Positions 44,117 to 53,743 of a DNA stretch of 64,000 nt are shown here, piece by piece (position 1 is the first letter of the stretch; each line of letters begins with the position of its first letter). Where the stretch lies: assembly GCF_002019665.1 (NCBI RefSeq), contig NZ_KV917375.1, positions 2,113,175-2,177,174 on the forward strand. Reading direction: 5' to 3'. The notes below the pieces were generated by a model. The model was given only the letters and a program-made list of their open reading frames with translations, did not search any database and was not told the origin of the DNA. The translations under genes and the position numbers were made by a program. The DNA is from Sutcliffiella halmapala. Its GTDB lineage: Bacteria; Bacillota; Bacilli; Bacillales; Bacillaceae_I.

Positions 44117-44156
44117 TAAGAAAAGCTAAGGGGGGTTCCCTTAGCTTTTCTTATTG
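44116..44156. terminator. Bidirectional terminator after degV
   Basis: AATAAGAAAAGCTAAGGG / CCCTTAGCTTTTCTTATT is a perfect 18-base stem with a G-rich loop, between convergent genes. Confidence 0.88.
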
Positions 44157-44164
44157 ATATTTAC

Positions 44165-44680
44165 TTAATTAGTTTTTGGCATTGGAGTTGGGGTCGGTGT
44201 TGCATAGCCTTCTTTATAGGTCTCATCAATCATATCGCGGATTTCAATGATTGATTTTCCTTTACTGTATTCTACAATGGATGATGCAGCAATTTCTAAA
44301 CATACCCCGCACCTTGTTCCGTGATCATCCCAATCAATAGAGCCGTCTTCATGAACCTCATGGACAAAGCATTGATAACTGCTTTTGTGACCCGCTGAAG
44401 TACCACAACCACAATAACAAGGAATCTGTTCTAATACCTCTTGATGTTGTGCTGCTGCAGAATAAATAATTGTCATATCTTCAGGCTTATCATCTAAAAA
44501 AGATGGTAGTTCTTCAACAGAAGCAGTTTTCTCTCTAAGATCACCTTGATAGAAAGAAGGTTTATTGTGTTGGTGGGATCCTTCCTCATGTGATTGCTCC
44601 GTACTATTTGACTCCGAGTTATTGGAACAAGCAGCAAGAAGAAATAAAAGTGCGCTTAGTATAAATACCGTTTTTTTCAT
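44165..44680 (-). CDS. PCYCGC-motif lipoprotein
   Basis: This 171-aa predicted lipoprotein has a signal peptide ending in lipobox LLAAC (Cys18), a His-rich linker, and the family hallmark PCYCGC at residues 87-92. Two more cysteines follow (RCGVC). The cluster suggests metal or redox binding at the outer face of the membrane. A proline/threonine repeat (TPTPTPMP) ends the protein. The function is unknown. Confidence 0.85.
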   Translation of the reverse strand: MKKTVFILSALLFLLAACSNNSESNSTEQSHEEGSHQHNKPSFYQGDLREKTASVEELPSFLDDKPEDMTIIYSAAAQHQEVLEQIPCYCGCGTSAGHKSSYQCFVHEVHEDGSIDWDDHGTRCGVCLEIAASSIVEYSKGKSIIEIRDMIDETYKEGYATPTPTPMPKTN

Positions 44681-44811
44681 GATTAATACACCTCGTTCAC
44701 ATAAACTATTCCATTTTACTATATCATAACAAAGAACTATGAAATATTAACATCTTTGTGAACGAAGCTTTTAACCTTTCATTTTGACTATTTAAACTTT
44801 GTCAAGCATTT

Positions 44812-45072
44812 TTACCAGAACAATAGTCCACCTAATACAATTCCAGTTACGAATGCTAAAGGAACGGCGATAGGACTATACCCACCATACCCTCCATAAT
44901 ACCCTCCGAAAAATCCCATTCCAAATCCGCCTAAATTTTTTCCTCTTGGTTGAATATATACATGAGTGGGAGAAACTCTTACAATTCTTCCACTATGATT
45001 TGAGCCATCTCTACATTTAAGTGTTACAACTTGACCGTGATAACGCTGACACTGATGATAAAATTGTGACAT
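44812..45072 (-). CDS. Gly/Tyr-rich protein with an Sm-like N-terminal part, 86 aa
   Basis: This 86-aa protein begins with a short beta-rich part (VVTLKCRDGSNHSGRIVRVSP), Sm-like in pattern, then a Gly/Phe/Tyr-rich stretch and a C-terminal hydrophobic helix. ATG at 45072 is chosen for AGGAGG six bases upstream. Similar proteins are found in spore formers and may be coat or membrane associated; that is inference. It is divergent from the ger operon. Confidence 0.6.
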   Translation of the reverse strand: MSQFYHQCQRYHGQVVTLKCRDGSNHSGRIVRVSPTHVYIQPRGKNLGGFGMGFFGGYYGGYGGYSPIAVPLAFVTGIVLGGLLFW

Positions 45073-45283
45073 GTTCATCCTCCTATCGATTTTATACATA
45101 ATAGACTATTCTACTTATAACTAGGTTGCTTGTACGTTTGTCTTGGTTTGTCTGACAGGAAATTAAATGCTCATAAAAAGAAAGTGATTTATTGACCAGA
45201 AAAATATTATGTAAATTAAAAAGCATTCAATTTTGAGAACAAACTGTATATGACAGAGATAGAGAATAAGAGTATAAATTAGA

Positions 45284-45311
45284 GGCATCTTTTAAAGAAG
45301 ATGCTTTTTTC
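45284..45311 (+). terminator. Orphan terminator-like hairpin upstream of the ger operon
   Basis: GCATCTT / AAGATGC with a six-base loop is followed by six Ts. No plus-strand gene lies upstream (44812-45072 is minus strand), so it would end a leader or small RNA. Confidence 0.55.
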
Positions 45312-45366
45312 ATAAATTTGTTTGATTAGGTAATCCTATCAATAAGAGTGTTGGAGAGAGAAAGGA

Positions 45367-46851
45367 ATGTTCGAAGTGGATGGCAACAATCAACTATCAA
45401 ATCTAGAAATAGAGGAGATTAAGAACTATTTCTCGCAAAAACTACATCACAGTCCGGATCTATACTTTTATGAACTTCCCATAAAAGAGTCCGTCTTGAT
45501 TTTTGTTTATATGAAGAATTTAATCGATGATTCCTCATTTAATCAGTTTATCCTTTCACCAGCTTTAAAGTTAGCCAGAGAGATTGAGCTTCATGCAAAA
45601 GAGCTTAGAAATAACCTTTTAACATCAAATAGCTTACTTAGCAATGATGGTGAAGAGATTACAAAAAAGTTACTAGAAGGCTTTATATACATCTATATAC
45701 AAAAAGGTGAAACGGGAGTTCTTGCGAATGCTTCCAAAAAGACGGAGCGAGGGCTGGAAAAAGCGGAAACGGAATCTTTAGTATTTGGTCCGAAGATAGC
45801 TTTTACTGAATCTTTAAATACCAATATCAGTATTGTTCGCCAAAATATACTGACAGAAGAACTTTGTGCCGACAAATTAACGGTGGGAAAGCGTAATGAA
45901 ACGGAGATCAGATTAGTTTATTTAAAAGGCTTAGCTGATGAGGACTCTGTCGAATATATTAAAGAGAAGATAAATAATCTTGAAGTAAATGAAATTTTGG
46001 ATACATCTGTCTTAGCGCAATTAATTGAAGACAATAGTTATACTCTGTTTCCACAATATCTTCAAACAGAATTACCAGATCGAGTTACATACAGTTTAGA
46101 AAAAGGTATGATTGCTGTATTTGTCGACAGAAGTCCAATGGTACTTCTCGGTCCAGTTTCATTCTTCCACTTTTTTGAGTCTACAGAAGATGTCTATATG
46201 CGGTGGAATATGGGTAGCTTTATTCGTTTCCTACGCTATTTGACGATGTTCTTATCCATCTTACTAACTCCCGCATATGTGGCTGTGATTACGTACCATT
46301 ATGAAATGATCCCCTCAACTTTAATTGTATCGCTTGGAGAATCGAGATCTAAGGTTCCATTTTCACCAATTTTCGAAGCCTTTCTACTTGAAATTATGAT
46401 TGAATTATTAAGAGAAGCAGGAGCAAGGCTTCCAACAAAAGTCGGTCAAACAATGGGTATCGTAGGCGGTATTGTATTAGGACAAGCTGCCGTAGAAGCA
46501 GGGTTCACAAGCAATATTCTAATTATTGTTGTTGCACTGAGTGCATTAGGTTCATTTACAGCGCCTAGTTATTTAATGGGGACTGCTATCAGGGTTACTC
46601 GCTTTCCCATTCTCGTTCTAGGAGGGATGTGGGGAGGTATTGGAATAGCAATTGGATTATGTTTCTTACTTATTCATTTAATTAAACTTACCAGCGCAGG
46701 GAGACCGTATTTACAACCAATCTATCCGCTTGAATTAAGGAAGGTAAAAAATACTGTCATCAGGTTACCAATTGAATTGATAAAAACAAATCCGGAGAAA
46801 AAGGGCTTTTTCTCTTTTAATGAAAAATATGCGAAAGATATAGATGAGTAG
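45367..46851 (+). CDS. Spore germination receptor subunit A (GerA family)
   Basis: This 494-aa protein has a long soluble N-terminal domain (about 250 residues) and a C-terminal membrane part with several helices; segments such as GMIAVFVDRSPMVLLGPVS and PSTLIVSLGESRSKVPF are typical of GerAA/GerKA. It forms the inner-membrane nutrient receptor of the spore with the next two products. GAGAGAAAGGA precedes the ATG. Sigma-G control is expected, but a clear sigma-G promoter was not identified. Confidence 0.93.
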   Translation: MFEVDGNNQLSNLEIEEIKNYFSQKLHHSPDLYFYELPIKESVLIFVYMKNLIDDSSFNQFILSPALKLAREIELHAKELRNNLLTSNSLLSNDGEEITKKLLEGFIYIYIQKGETGVLANASKKTERGLEKAETESLVFGPKIAFTESLNTNISIVRQNILTEELCADKLTVGKRNETEIRLVYLKGLADEDSVEYIKEKINNLEVNEILDTSVLAQLIEDNSYTLFPQYLQTELPDRVTYSLEKGMIAVFVDRSPMVLLGPVSFFHFFESTEDVYMRWNMGSFIRFLRYLTMFLSILLTPAYVAVITYHYEMIPSTLIVSLGESRSKVPFSPIFEAFLLEIMIELLREAGARLPTKVGQTMGIVGGIVLGQAAVEAGFTSNILIIVVALSALGSFTAPSYLMGTAIRVTRFPILVLGGMWGGIGIAIGLCFLLIHLIKLTSAGRPYLQPIYPLELRKVKNTVIRLPIELIKTNPEKKGFFSFNEKYAKDIDE

Positions 46852-46862
46852 GATGGTCTAAG

Positions 46863-47972
46863 ATGAACACTCAAACAACACCAAAAAAGAGTCTTTTACT
46901 TCAAGCTTTTTTAGTGTTTTTTATCGTACATACTAACCAAATGGGAGTAGGTATTGCTGGTGTCCAAAGAATCATTTTCTTTGAATCTAAGCAAGATGCA
47001 TGGATATCAGTTTGTATAAGTTACATCGGGATGGTAGTAGTAATAGCGGCGATGTGTTATATACTGCGAACATTTAAAGATAAAGATCTCTTTGATATTC
47101 ATGTTTCACTTTTTGGAAAATTCATCGGAACTATTTTAAATTTGGTGTATATAACTTACCTTTTAGCTGGCTTACTTTCTATTATTTTAGGCTATACAGA
47201 AATAGTGCAAGCCTGGATTTTCCCAGACATGAAGTCTTGGACAATTTCAAGCTTTATCCTTTTTCTAACTTTGTATGGAGTATTCGGTGGGATTAGGACA
47301 GTTGTAGGTGTAAGCTTTTTAGGTTTCTTTTTAGCTATTTGGTTAGTGCTGTTAATTTACGAACCTATAAGATATATGGAGTGGACAAATTTTCTTCCGA
47401 TATTAGAAGCATCACCCAAAGAATTGCTAAGAGGAGCATATAAGACTTCTTTTACCGTTTTAGGCTTAGAAATTTTGTATTTCGTATATCCCTACATTAG
47501 AAATAAAGAGAAAGTGCATATTTATGCACAACTTGGTGTGTTTTTCACCTTCTTATTAATTTTATTACTGACGATTGTTGCGATTGGCTATTATAGTGCA
47601 GAACAATTAGAAAAAACAATTTGGGCAACATTATCCATGTTCAAAATCATTCAATTTCCTAATCTTGAGAGATTTGAGTTCTTTGCTGTATCCATGTGGC
47701 TAGTAATCATTCTTCCGAATACTTTATTTATGATGTGGGCTGCTACAAAGGGTCTTAAAAAGATAATTAAGATTAAGCAACGGAAGTTAGTGATTATTTG
47801 TAGCATTTTAATAATTGCTCTTACAATGTTATTTAACAGAAGGGTAGAGATTAATTTATACATAGATGTTGTTGGTCTTTTCGGGTTTGGAGTGATATTT
47901 GTTTATACGATAATTTTATTTCTAATTGTTTTCGTACGAAACAGAATAGTAGCAGGGAGGAAGGCAGGATGA
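46863..47972 (+). CDS. Spore germination receptor subunit B (GerB permease)
   Basis: This 369-aa protein has about ten membrane helices and belongs to the endospore germination permease family, related to amino-acid transporters. It is the likely germinant-binding subunit. It starts 11 bases after subunit A and overlaps subunit C by ATGA. The germinant cannot be deduced from sequence. Confidence 0.93.
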   Translation: MNTQTTPKKSLLLQAFLVFFIVHTNQMGVGIAGVQRIIFFESKQDAWISVCISYIGMVVVIAAMCYILRTFKDKDLFDIHVSLFGKFIGTILNLVYITYLLAGLLSIILGYTEIVQAWIFPDMKSWTISSFILFLTLYGVFGGIRTVVGVSFLGFFLAIWLVLLIYEPIRYMEWTNFLPILEASPKELLRGAYKTSFTVLGLEILYFVYPYIRNKEKVHIYAQLGVFFTFLLILLLTIVAIGYYSAEQLEKTIWATLSMFKIIQFPNLERFEFFAVSMWLVIILPNTLFMMWAATKGLKKIIKIKQRKLVIICSILIIALTMLFNRRVEINLYIDVVGLFGFGVIFVYTIILFLIVFVRNRIVAGRKAG

Positions 47973-49111
47973 TAAATCGAAAATTGATTGGTCTTCTTTC
48001 ATGTTTTCTACTCTTAGTTGGGTGCCTCGAACAAAAACCATTAGAAGAATTAGGATTACTTACAGCTACTGGCTATGACAAAGAAGAAGACGATCTGATA
48101 CGAGGATCCATCGTTTACTATGAGTTTGATCCATTACATCCCAATAATTCAAAAATGGTCTCTACTGTTGCAAATACAAGTAAGGGTATTAGACAGAAAG
48201 AAAATTTAGCATCAAGTAGAAAATTAGTATCTGGGCAATTAAGGGTTGCGGTTTATGGTCAAGAACTTGCAAAAGAAGGGATTATATCTTATATTGATAC
48301 GTTGTCCAGAGATTCAGAAATAGGAACAATGTCTTACTTAGCTGTAAGTAATACTACTGCACATGAACTTCTAAGTAGAGCTCAAGAATCAGATGATATT
48401 GCGAATGCAGGAACCTACCTCTATGATTTAATTAGTCAAAATGTCCAGTCGGAATCACTCGTTTCTCCAACACTACATGAATTTATGCAATGCTATTATA
48501 GTCAAGGTAGAGATCCGGCTCTCCCTTATATGGAATTTCGTGGAAATACAATATTTGTTAATGGACTAGCTTTATTTAAAGATGATCGGATGGTAGGTAA
48601 TATAGACACAACAAAATCATTTTATTTGAAGCTCCTATTAAACCCTTACAGAGCAGGTAATATAGAAATATCATTTCCGAAAGATAAGCTAGATAATTAT
48701 TTGCAAAAAAGGAAACATCCAAAAGTGGAAAAAGAACTAATATTCGCTTCGCTTGATCACTTAGAGAGCGATGTGCGTATTGAAATGGAAAATGTAAATC
48801 CTTTAACTTTTAGCATAGAGGTAGATGTTGTAACAAGAATGCAAGAAATATCCGAGGATTATGATTTAGGTAATCCAGAAGCACTTAAAGAAATAGAAAA
48901 GGTTATTAGTGCCACAATGAAAGCTCACATCGAAGAATTAATCAAAGAGTTTCAAATGCTAACGGTTGATCCAATCGGTTTTGGTAATCATTATCGAGCA
49001 AAAATAGGAAGCAAAAATTTCACAAGGGAAAAATGGAGAAAGCTATATCCTGAAACAAGCTTTAACATAAAGGTAGAGACAAAAATATTACGAACTGGTG
49101 TGATGGATTAG
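47969..49111 (+). CDS. Spore germination receptor subunit C (Ger(x)C lipoprotein)
   Basis: This 380-aa lipoprotein has a signal peptide ending LLVGC (Cys18 or 19) and the typical opening LEELGLLTATGYD, a Ger(x)C hallmark. It sits on the outer face of the spore inner membrane. The start overlaps subunit B by four bases, and a terminator follows, so the ABC receptor operon is complete. Confidence 0.93.
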   Translation: MINRKLIGLLSCFLLLVGCLEQKPLEELGLLTATGYDKEEDDLIRGSIVYYEFDPLHPNNSKMVSTVANTSKGIRQKENLASSRKLVSGQLRVAVYGQELAKEGIISYIDTLSRDSEIGTMSYLAVSNTTAHELLSRAQESDDIANAGTYLYDLISQNVQSESLVSPTLHEFMQCYYSQGRDPALPYMEFRGNTIFVNGLALFKDDRMVGNIDTTKSFYLKLLLNPYRAGNIEISFPKDKLDNYLQKRKHPKVEKELIFASLDHLESDVRIEMENVNPLTFSIEVDVVTRMQEISEDYDLGNPEALKEIEKVISATMKAHIEELIKEFQMLTVDPIGFGNHYRAKIGSKNFTREKWRKLYPETSFNIKVETKILRTGVMD

Positions 49112-49137
49112 GAGAGCTATTTTAGCTTTCCTTTTTT
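49111..49137 (+). terminator. Terminator after the ger operon
   Basis: GGAGAGC-TATTTTA-GCTTTCC stem with one mismatch is followed by six Ts. Confidence 0.7.
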
Positions 49138-49261
49138 ATTGGTTGTGTATTTTTTGATGGGGATAAAAAAGTTGTATTCTTCTATTTTTTAGAAATTATT
49201 TGAAACTTTTAGGCTTTCATTTCGTCAAAGATATAGTTAACTATTCAGGACTGTTAAAAAA

Positions 49262-49443
49262 GGCTGTTTTCGCATACTTTGTTGCTTTTCGTAAATAGAA
49301 TCAATCCGTCATTATCAATGCAATCGTGCTCTTTTCCATTATGTAATCGAGAGCCTGCTTCTATTTTCTAAGCAAAATGACGGTAAAAAGTCCAAATGCC
49401 GACTTTTCACCAGCTTAAAGCAACAATCTTTACGAAAAGAGCC
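49262..49443. mobile_element. MITE-like element with ~27-bp terminal inverted repeats
   Basis: The left arm GGCTGTTTTCGCATACTTTG (49262-49281, continuing TTGCTTTT) is matched by the inverted right arm at 49417-49443 (reading GGCTCTTTTCGTAAAGATTG on the minus strand, then TTGCTTT). Inner CCGTCATT / AATGACGG arms pair too. The 182-bp unit codes for nothing and is flanked by A-rich TTAAAAAA / TAAAAAAA. It resembles a non-autonomous transposable element. Confidence 0.65.
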
Positions 49444-49508
49444 TAAAAAAAGATGATAGATAACTAATTAATAGGGAAGAGTCTTTATATTCATTAGGGG
49501 GAAGAAAC

Positions 49509-51959
49509 TTGAGAAGCTTAGACGTTATGAAGAAATGCTTAGTTTTTTTATTATTTTTTCTTATTATTTATCCTAGTTTTACTAACGCAGAAGCAAAATT
49601 GGAAGTAAAGGTTGAGTATGGGGTAGAAAATAAAGTTCAAATGGGAAAGGGACATCCCGTTAAAATTGAAGTCATCAACAATGGGAATGCTATAAAAGGG
49701 GATTTCGTTGTATTTTCAAACCCTACATATAATATGGCAGGTAGCTATATCGTTCCAGTAGAAATCGGAGCTGGAGATACAAAGATAATTGAATTATCTG
49801 TAAAGGGAACTAACGATTATTTTCATCATAACACGTCTCCTAATAATAAAATGGAGATTGTTCGTTTCTTTGAAGGTGGAGTAGAGACAGGAAAAGAAGT
49901 AAAACTTTCAGGGAACATAAGTTCAATGCCACGCATTTTACAAGATAATCGATTAGTTTTAGGAGTTCTAAGCAACAATCCCGATGCAGTTAATTACATA
50001 AAACTTTTGAAATATCAACAAGAACCAATGGAGTTTCTTACTATTAAGAGTGAGAATATTCCAACTGAATCATTTGGATTAGAGATATATGATGTTATTC
50101 TTGTACACGATTTCTCACTAGCCACCCTTACTGATGCTCAACAATTTTCACTAAAAGAGTGGGTTAGAAGCGGGGGTTCCATCGTTTTTGATACAAAAAT
50201 AGGTCTTGCTCAGGATTTAGGAGAATTAAGTGAATTTTTGCTTCTAAACCCAAATGAAGAAACCATGATTTCTTCCATTAATCCTGATAGCACGTATCCA
50301 GGGTCGTTACCCGTTTTTATCGGAAATACGGTGGAAAGTGATCTACAGGTATTAACTAAAGAAGGAGAAACGCCTCTTACTTTGATGAAGAAAATTGGTG
50401 CAGGCTCTGTCACTCAGATATCAAGCAGTCTCTCTAGTGATGCTTGGAAGGATTGGGATAAGCTTAATAACTGGTGGTCGAGTGTTATTCAAAAATCAAC
50501 TAATAAGCAAGTTAATTCTAATAATCCTCATGCATTGGAGGATCTTTCCTACCAATTGACAGCTGTGGGTGAAATTTTTCCAGGATCTATTATTTCTGTG
50601 CCGCTTCTAATTGGTGCATTTATTGTGTACTTAATTCTATTAATCCCTGTTTTGTATATTATTCTGAAGAAAATGGATAAACGAGAACAGGCATGGTGGA
50701 TTATACCAACCGTTGCAATGATAACTAGTATTAGTATTTTTGTGGTCGGTGCTAAAGATAGAATTGCAGGGACGCAAATCAACGATGCCAGTATTCTCTT
50801 ACTAGATAATGAGACGGAGCTTGCTACTGGTTATGGAACTGTATCTATTTTAACTAATAGCGGCGGTAAATATAAAGTTGAAATGGAACATAAAGGTACC
50901 GATTTCTTTCCGGTATTATATGGATATAATCATAACTTTGATATTGTGAAAAATTATGCTTATTTAAATGCCGGATCAAAAAGTACGGATATTACGTTCA
51001 ATGATGTAGAGTATTGGTCGTTACGTTCAAGTATTGGAAAAGTTCATTCTGTACCACTTGGGAACATCGATTATGATATTAGTGTCAAAGAAGGAAATGT
51101 AAGAGGGAAGATTTCAAATCAACTAGGTTATGAATTAACGGATGTATTCCTCTTATCTGGTAGGCATTCAGAAAAACTGGGTACTGTAAAAGCTGGACAA
51201 GAGATTCAATTAAATTATGAGCTGGATAAAAAGAATGTTGCTAATGTGATGAGTTCGCCAACCAATGCATCTGTCATGAAGAGCTTTCCTAATGTATCCA
51301 ATGCTTATAATCAGCCTAATCCACCGAAAATCGATAAAACAGACTTAGAAAACCATAAGAAATTTCAAATGCTAGACTTAATTGTAAATAGAAAAGAGCT
51401 ATTCATAAATTCTGAACAACCCATTTTAGTAGGATTTATCGCACAAGATATTTTAGGAACAAAAGTTAATGGGAAGTCTTCAAATCAGAATTCCCTGCAT
51501 CTTGTTGCCCTTCCCATTACGATTAAAAATGAAGGTTCTGCAAGTTTCAGCTTTACAGAAGAGAACCTAAATCCAATGCTTCAAGTTACAGAAGGTGAAA
51601 GAGGAACTATTTATCACAATGGATTAGACTATGGTGATAAAGTTATACACATTGGTGGTGGAAGTTATACCATGTCCTACCGAATACCAGATATGTTTTC
51701 AGTAGAACGAGATAAAGTGACGGAGCTGAAATTCAAATTAAGAACTAGTGGTGAAGATTTGGAATATTTCGTATTAAATCAACGAACAAATAAATTAGAA
51801 CCGTTAGAGAATATGAACACAGTGAAAATTGAAGGAAACTTGGAGCATTATATCGCAGAGAATCAGGTGATACAGCTTGTATTTACTGTGCCAACGAATA
51901 TGGATCGGGATATGACGGTACCAGGAATTGAAGTTGAGGGAGAGTTAAAGAATGATTGA
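49509..51959 (+). CDS. Large exported membrane protein, first gene of the ABC/MoxR operon
   Basis: This 816-aa protein has a signal peptide (residues about 7-28), a large extracellular region of about 330 residues containing a GATase-like fold segment (LKEWVRSGGSIVFDTK), two adjacent membrane helices at about 360-410, then a second extracellular region of about 400 residues. I do not recognise a named family. The TTG start follows AGGGGGAAG. It overlaps the ABC ATPase gene by eight bases. Its place suggests a surface sensor or substrate-handling partner of the exporter. Confidence 0.75.
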   Translation: MRSLDVMKKCLVFLLFFLIIYPSFTNAEAKLEVKVEYGVENKVQMGKGHPVKIEVINNGNAIKGDFVVFSNPTYNMAGSYIVPVEIGAGDTKIIELSVKGTNDYFHHNTSPNNKMEIVRFFEGGVETGKEVKLSGNISSMPRILQDNRLVLGVLSNNPDAVNYIKLLKYQQEPMEFLTIKSENIPTESFGLEIYDVILVHDFSLATLTDAQQFSLKEWVRSGGSIVFDTKIGLAQDLGELSEFLLLNPNEETMISSINPDSTYPGSLPVFIGNTVESDLQVLTKEGETPLTLMKKIGAGSVTQISSSLSSDAWKDWDKLNNWWSSVIQKSTNKQVNSNNPHALEDLSYQLTAVGEIFPGSIISVPLLIGAFIVYLILLIPVLYIILKKMDKREQAWWIIPTVAMITSISIFVVGAKDRIAGTQINDASILLLDNETELATGYGTVSILTNSGGKYKVEMEHKGTDFFPVLYGYNHNFDIVKNYAYLNAGSKSTDITFNDVEYWSLRSSIGKVHSVPLGNIDYDISVKEGNVRGKISNQLGYELTDVFLLSGRHSEKLGTVKAGQEIQLNYELDKKNVANVMSSPTNASVMKSFPNVSNAYNQPNPPKIDKTDLENHKKFQMLDLIVNRKELFINSEQPILVGFIAQDILGTKVNGKSSNQNSLHLVALPITIKNEGSASFSFTEENLNPMLQVTEGERGTIYHNGLDYGDKVIHIGGGSYTMSYRIPDMFSVERDKVTELKFKLRTSGEDLEYFVLNQRTNKLEPLENMNTVKIEGNLEHYIAENQVIQLVFTVPTNMDRDMTVPGIEVEGELKND

Positions 51960-52884
51960 AACGGTTAATTTAACGAAGAAATATGGTAATTTTACAGCAT
52001 TAGATTCACTTTCTCTTAAAATAGAGAAAGGAACTGTTTTTGGATTTGTTGGACATAACGGAGCAGGTAAATCTACAACCTTTTCGATTCTTTCCACTTT
52101 GTTAGCTCCAACATCTGGAACTGCCTTTGTGAATGGATTTGATGTAACACAAAACCCTCAAATGGTAAGAAAACATATAGGCTATATGCCCGACTTCTTT
52201 GGAGTTTATGATCAGTTTAAAGCTGATGAATACTTAGATTTTTATGGGGCTAGCTATGGAATTCCATCGGATCAGCGTAAAAAGCTCATTCCACAGCTTT
52301 TAGAACTTGTGAATTTAACAAGCAAAAAAGATTCCTATGTAGATTTGCTTTCAAGAGGTATGAAGCAAAGGCTATGCCTAGCACGAGCCTTGATTCATGA
52401 CCCAGAGGTATTAATACTAGATGAACCCGCTTCAGGATTAGACCCTCGAGCACGAATAGAAATGCGAGAAATTTTAAGAGAATTAAAGAATATGGGGAAA
52501 ACGATAATGATTTCCTCTCATATACTGCCAGAGTTAGCTGAAATGTGTGATGAGATCGGAGTAATTAACAGTGGGAAACTAGTGGCAACTGGGAAAGTAG
52601 AGGAGATACATCAGCAATTACAAGCTAACAAAGTGTTAAAAGTATTTGTTATACATCAGATAGAAGAAGCCATTCGCTTTTTTGAAGATATTCCAGCTGT
52701 ATCGAATATTCAAGTAAACGACCAGAAAGATAATCTACTTTCTTTTTCATTTGAAGGTACAGATGAAGAACAAGTATACCTTCTCAGAAAAGCATTAGAA
52801 GCGGGAATTATGATTAGTAGCTTCAGTCAGGAAGAAACTAATTTAGAAGACATATTTTTAGAGATAACAAAGGGGGTGGAATAA
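51952..52884 (+). CDS. ABC transporter ATP-binding protein
   Basis: This 310-aa ATPase has Walker A (GHNGAGKST), signature-like LLSRGMKQR, Walker B (LILDEPASGLDP) and a switch His in SSHILPE. The signature has S-R-G-M in place of S-G-G-Q, a common variation in export-type CcmA ATPases. It starts inside the end of the 816-aa gene and abuts the permease gene with no spacer. It energises the permease encoded next. Confidence 0.92.
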   Translation: MIETVNLTKKYGNFTALDSLSLKIEKGTVFGFVGHNGAGKSTTFSILSTLLAPTSGTAFVNGFDVTQNPQMVRKHIGYMPDFFGVYDQFKADEYLDFYGASYGIPSDQRKKLIPQLLELVNLTSKKDSYVDLLSRGMKQRLCLARALIHDPEVLILDEPASGLDPRARIEMREILRELKNMGKTIMISSHILPELAEMCDEIGVINSGKLVATGKVEEIHQQLQANKVLKVFVIHQIEEAIRFFEDIPAVSNIQVNDQKDNLLSFSFEGTDEEQVYLLRKALEAGIMISSFSQEETNLEDIFLEITKGVE

Positions 52885-53742
52885 ATGAAGGCACAGATAA
52901 CGAATCCAATGTTAAATAAAGAATTCAAATTAAGGTTTCGAAGTTTTAAAAGTTTTCTTGGAGTATTCTTCTACCTGGCAGTTCTTGGAATGATTGCACT
53001 CTTCTTTATCTATATGGAGACAAGATATAGTTCAATGGGGATGTTTCGACCAGAAAATAGTAAGAACATGTTTATGCTTTTAGCCTTTGTACAGTTAGCT
53101 TTAATATTTTTCATGACACCTGGATTAACTGCGGGAGTTATAAGTAGTGAGCGTGAAAAGCAAACACTTAACATTTTACTTACAACTCAACAATCATCAA
53201 CAAGTATTATAATAAGTAAATTGGCTTCGTCTCTATCTTTTTTGTTGTTAATTGTAGTATCCTCTCTACCTTTATATAGTATAGTCTTTCTGTTTGGGGG
53301 AATATCTCCAAAACTACTTTTTATGACTTTTGGAATATACCTAATTACGATGATCACGCTTGGTAGTATCGGTGTTTTTTTCTCAACCTTTATTAGAAAA
53401 ACCATTGTTGCAATGATTTGTACTTATGGTGTTGCCTTCTTTTTAGCTGCTGGTACAGCAGTGTTAACCCTTTTTATGGTGAGCTTTTTCCAGTATGGGA
53501 TGGGCGGGATGCAGCCATCCACTAATCCGGCACCATATTTTGTGGCGATGCTAAATCCATTTGTCCTTTTGATGACGGCATTTGAACCTTCTGTTGAAAT
53601 GGAATTACATCAAATTACAGGGTGGGAAATTTCACTTGGAGTAGGTTTTATTATTTCATACATCGCAATCTCGATATTATTAGTGTTAATTAGTATAAAA
53701 AAACTTCGACCTAATATGAGACCTAGAAAAGGTAAGAAATAA
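52885..53742 (+). CDS. ABC-2 type permease
   Basis: This 285-aa membrane protein has six hydrophobic helices and the ABC-2 family layout (SSEREKQTLNILLTTQ in the first cytoplasmic loop). It begins one base after the ATPase stop, with AAAGGGGGTGG inside the ATPase end. The pair forms an exporter whose substrate is not indicated by sequence. Confidence 0.88.
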   Translation: MKAQITNPMLNKEFKLRFRSFKSFLGVFFYLAVLGMIALFFIYMETRYSSMGMFRPENSKNMFMLLAFVQLALIFFMTPGLTAGVISSEREKQTLNILLTTQQSSTSIIISKLASSLSFLLLIVVSSLPLYSIVFLFGGISPKLLFMTFGIYLITMITLGSIGVFFSTFIRKTIVAMICTYGVAFFLAAGTAVLTLFMVSFFQYGMGGMQPSTNPAPYFVAMLNPFVLLMTAFEPSVEMELHQITGWEISLGVGFIISYIAISILLVLISIKKLRPNMRPRKGKK

Positions 53743-53743
53743 A

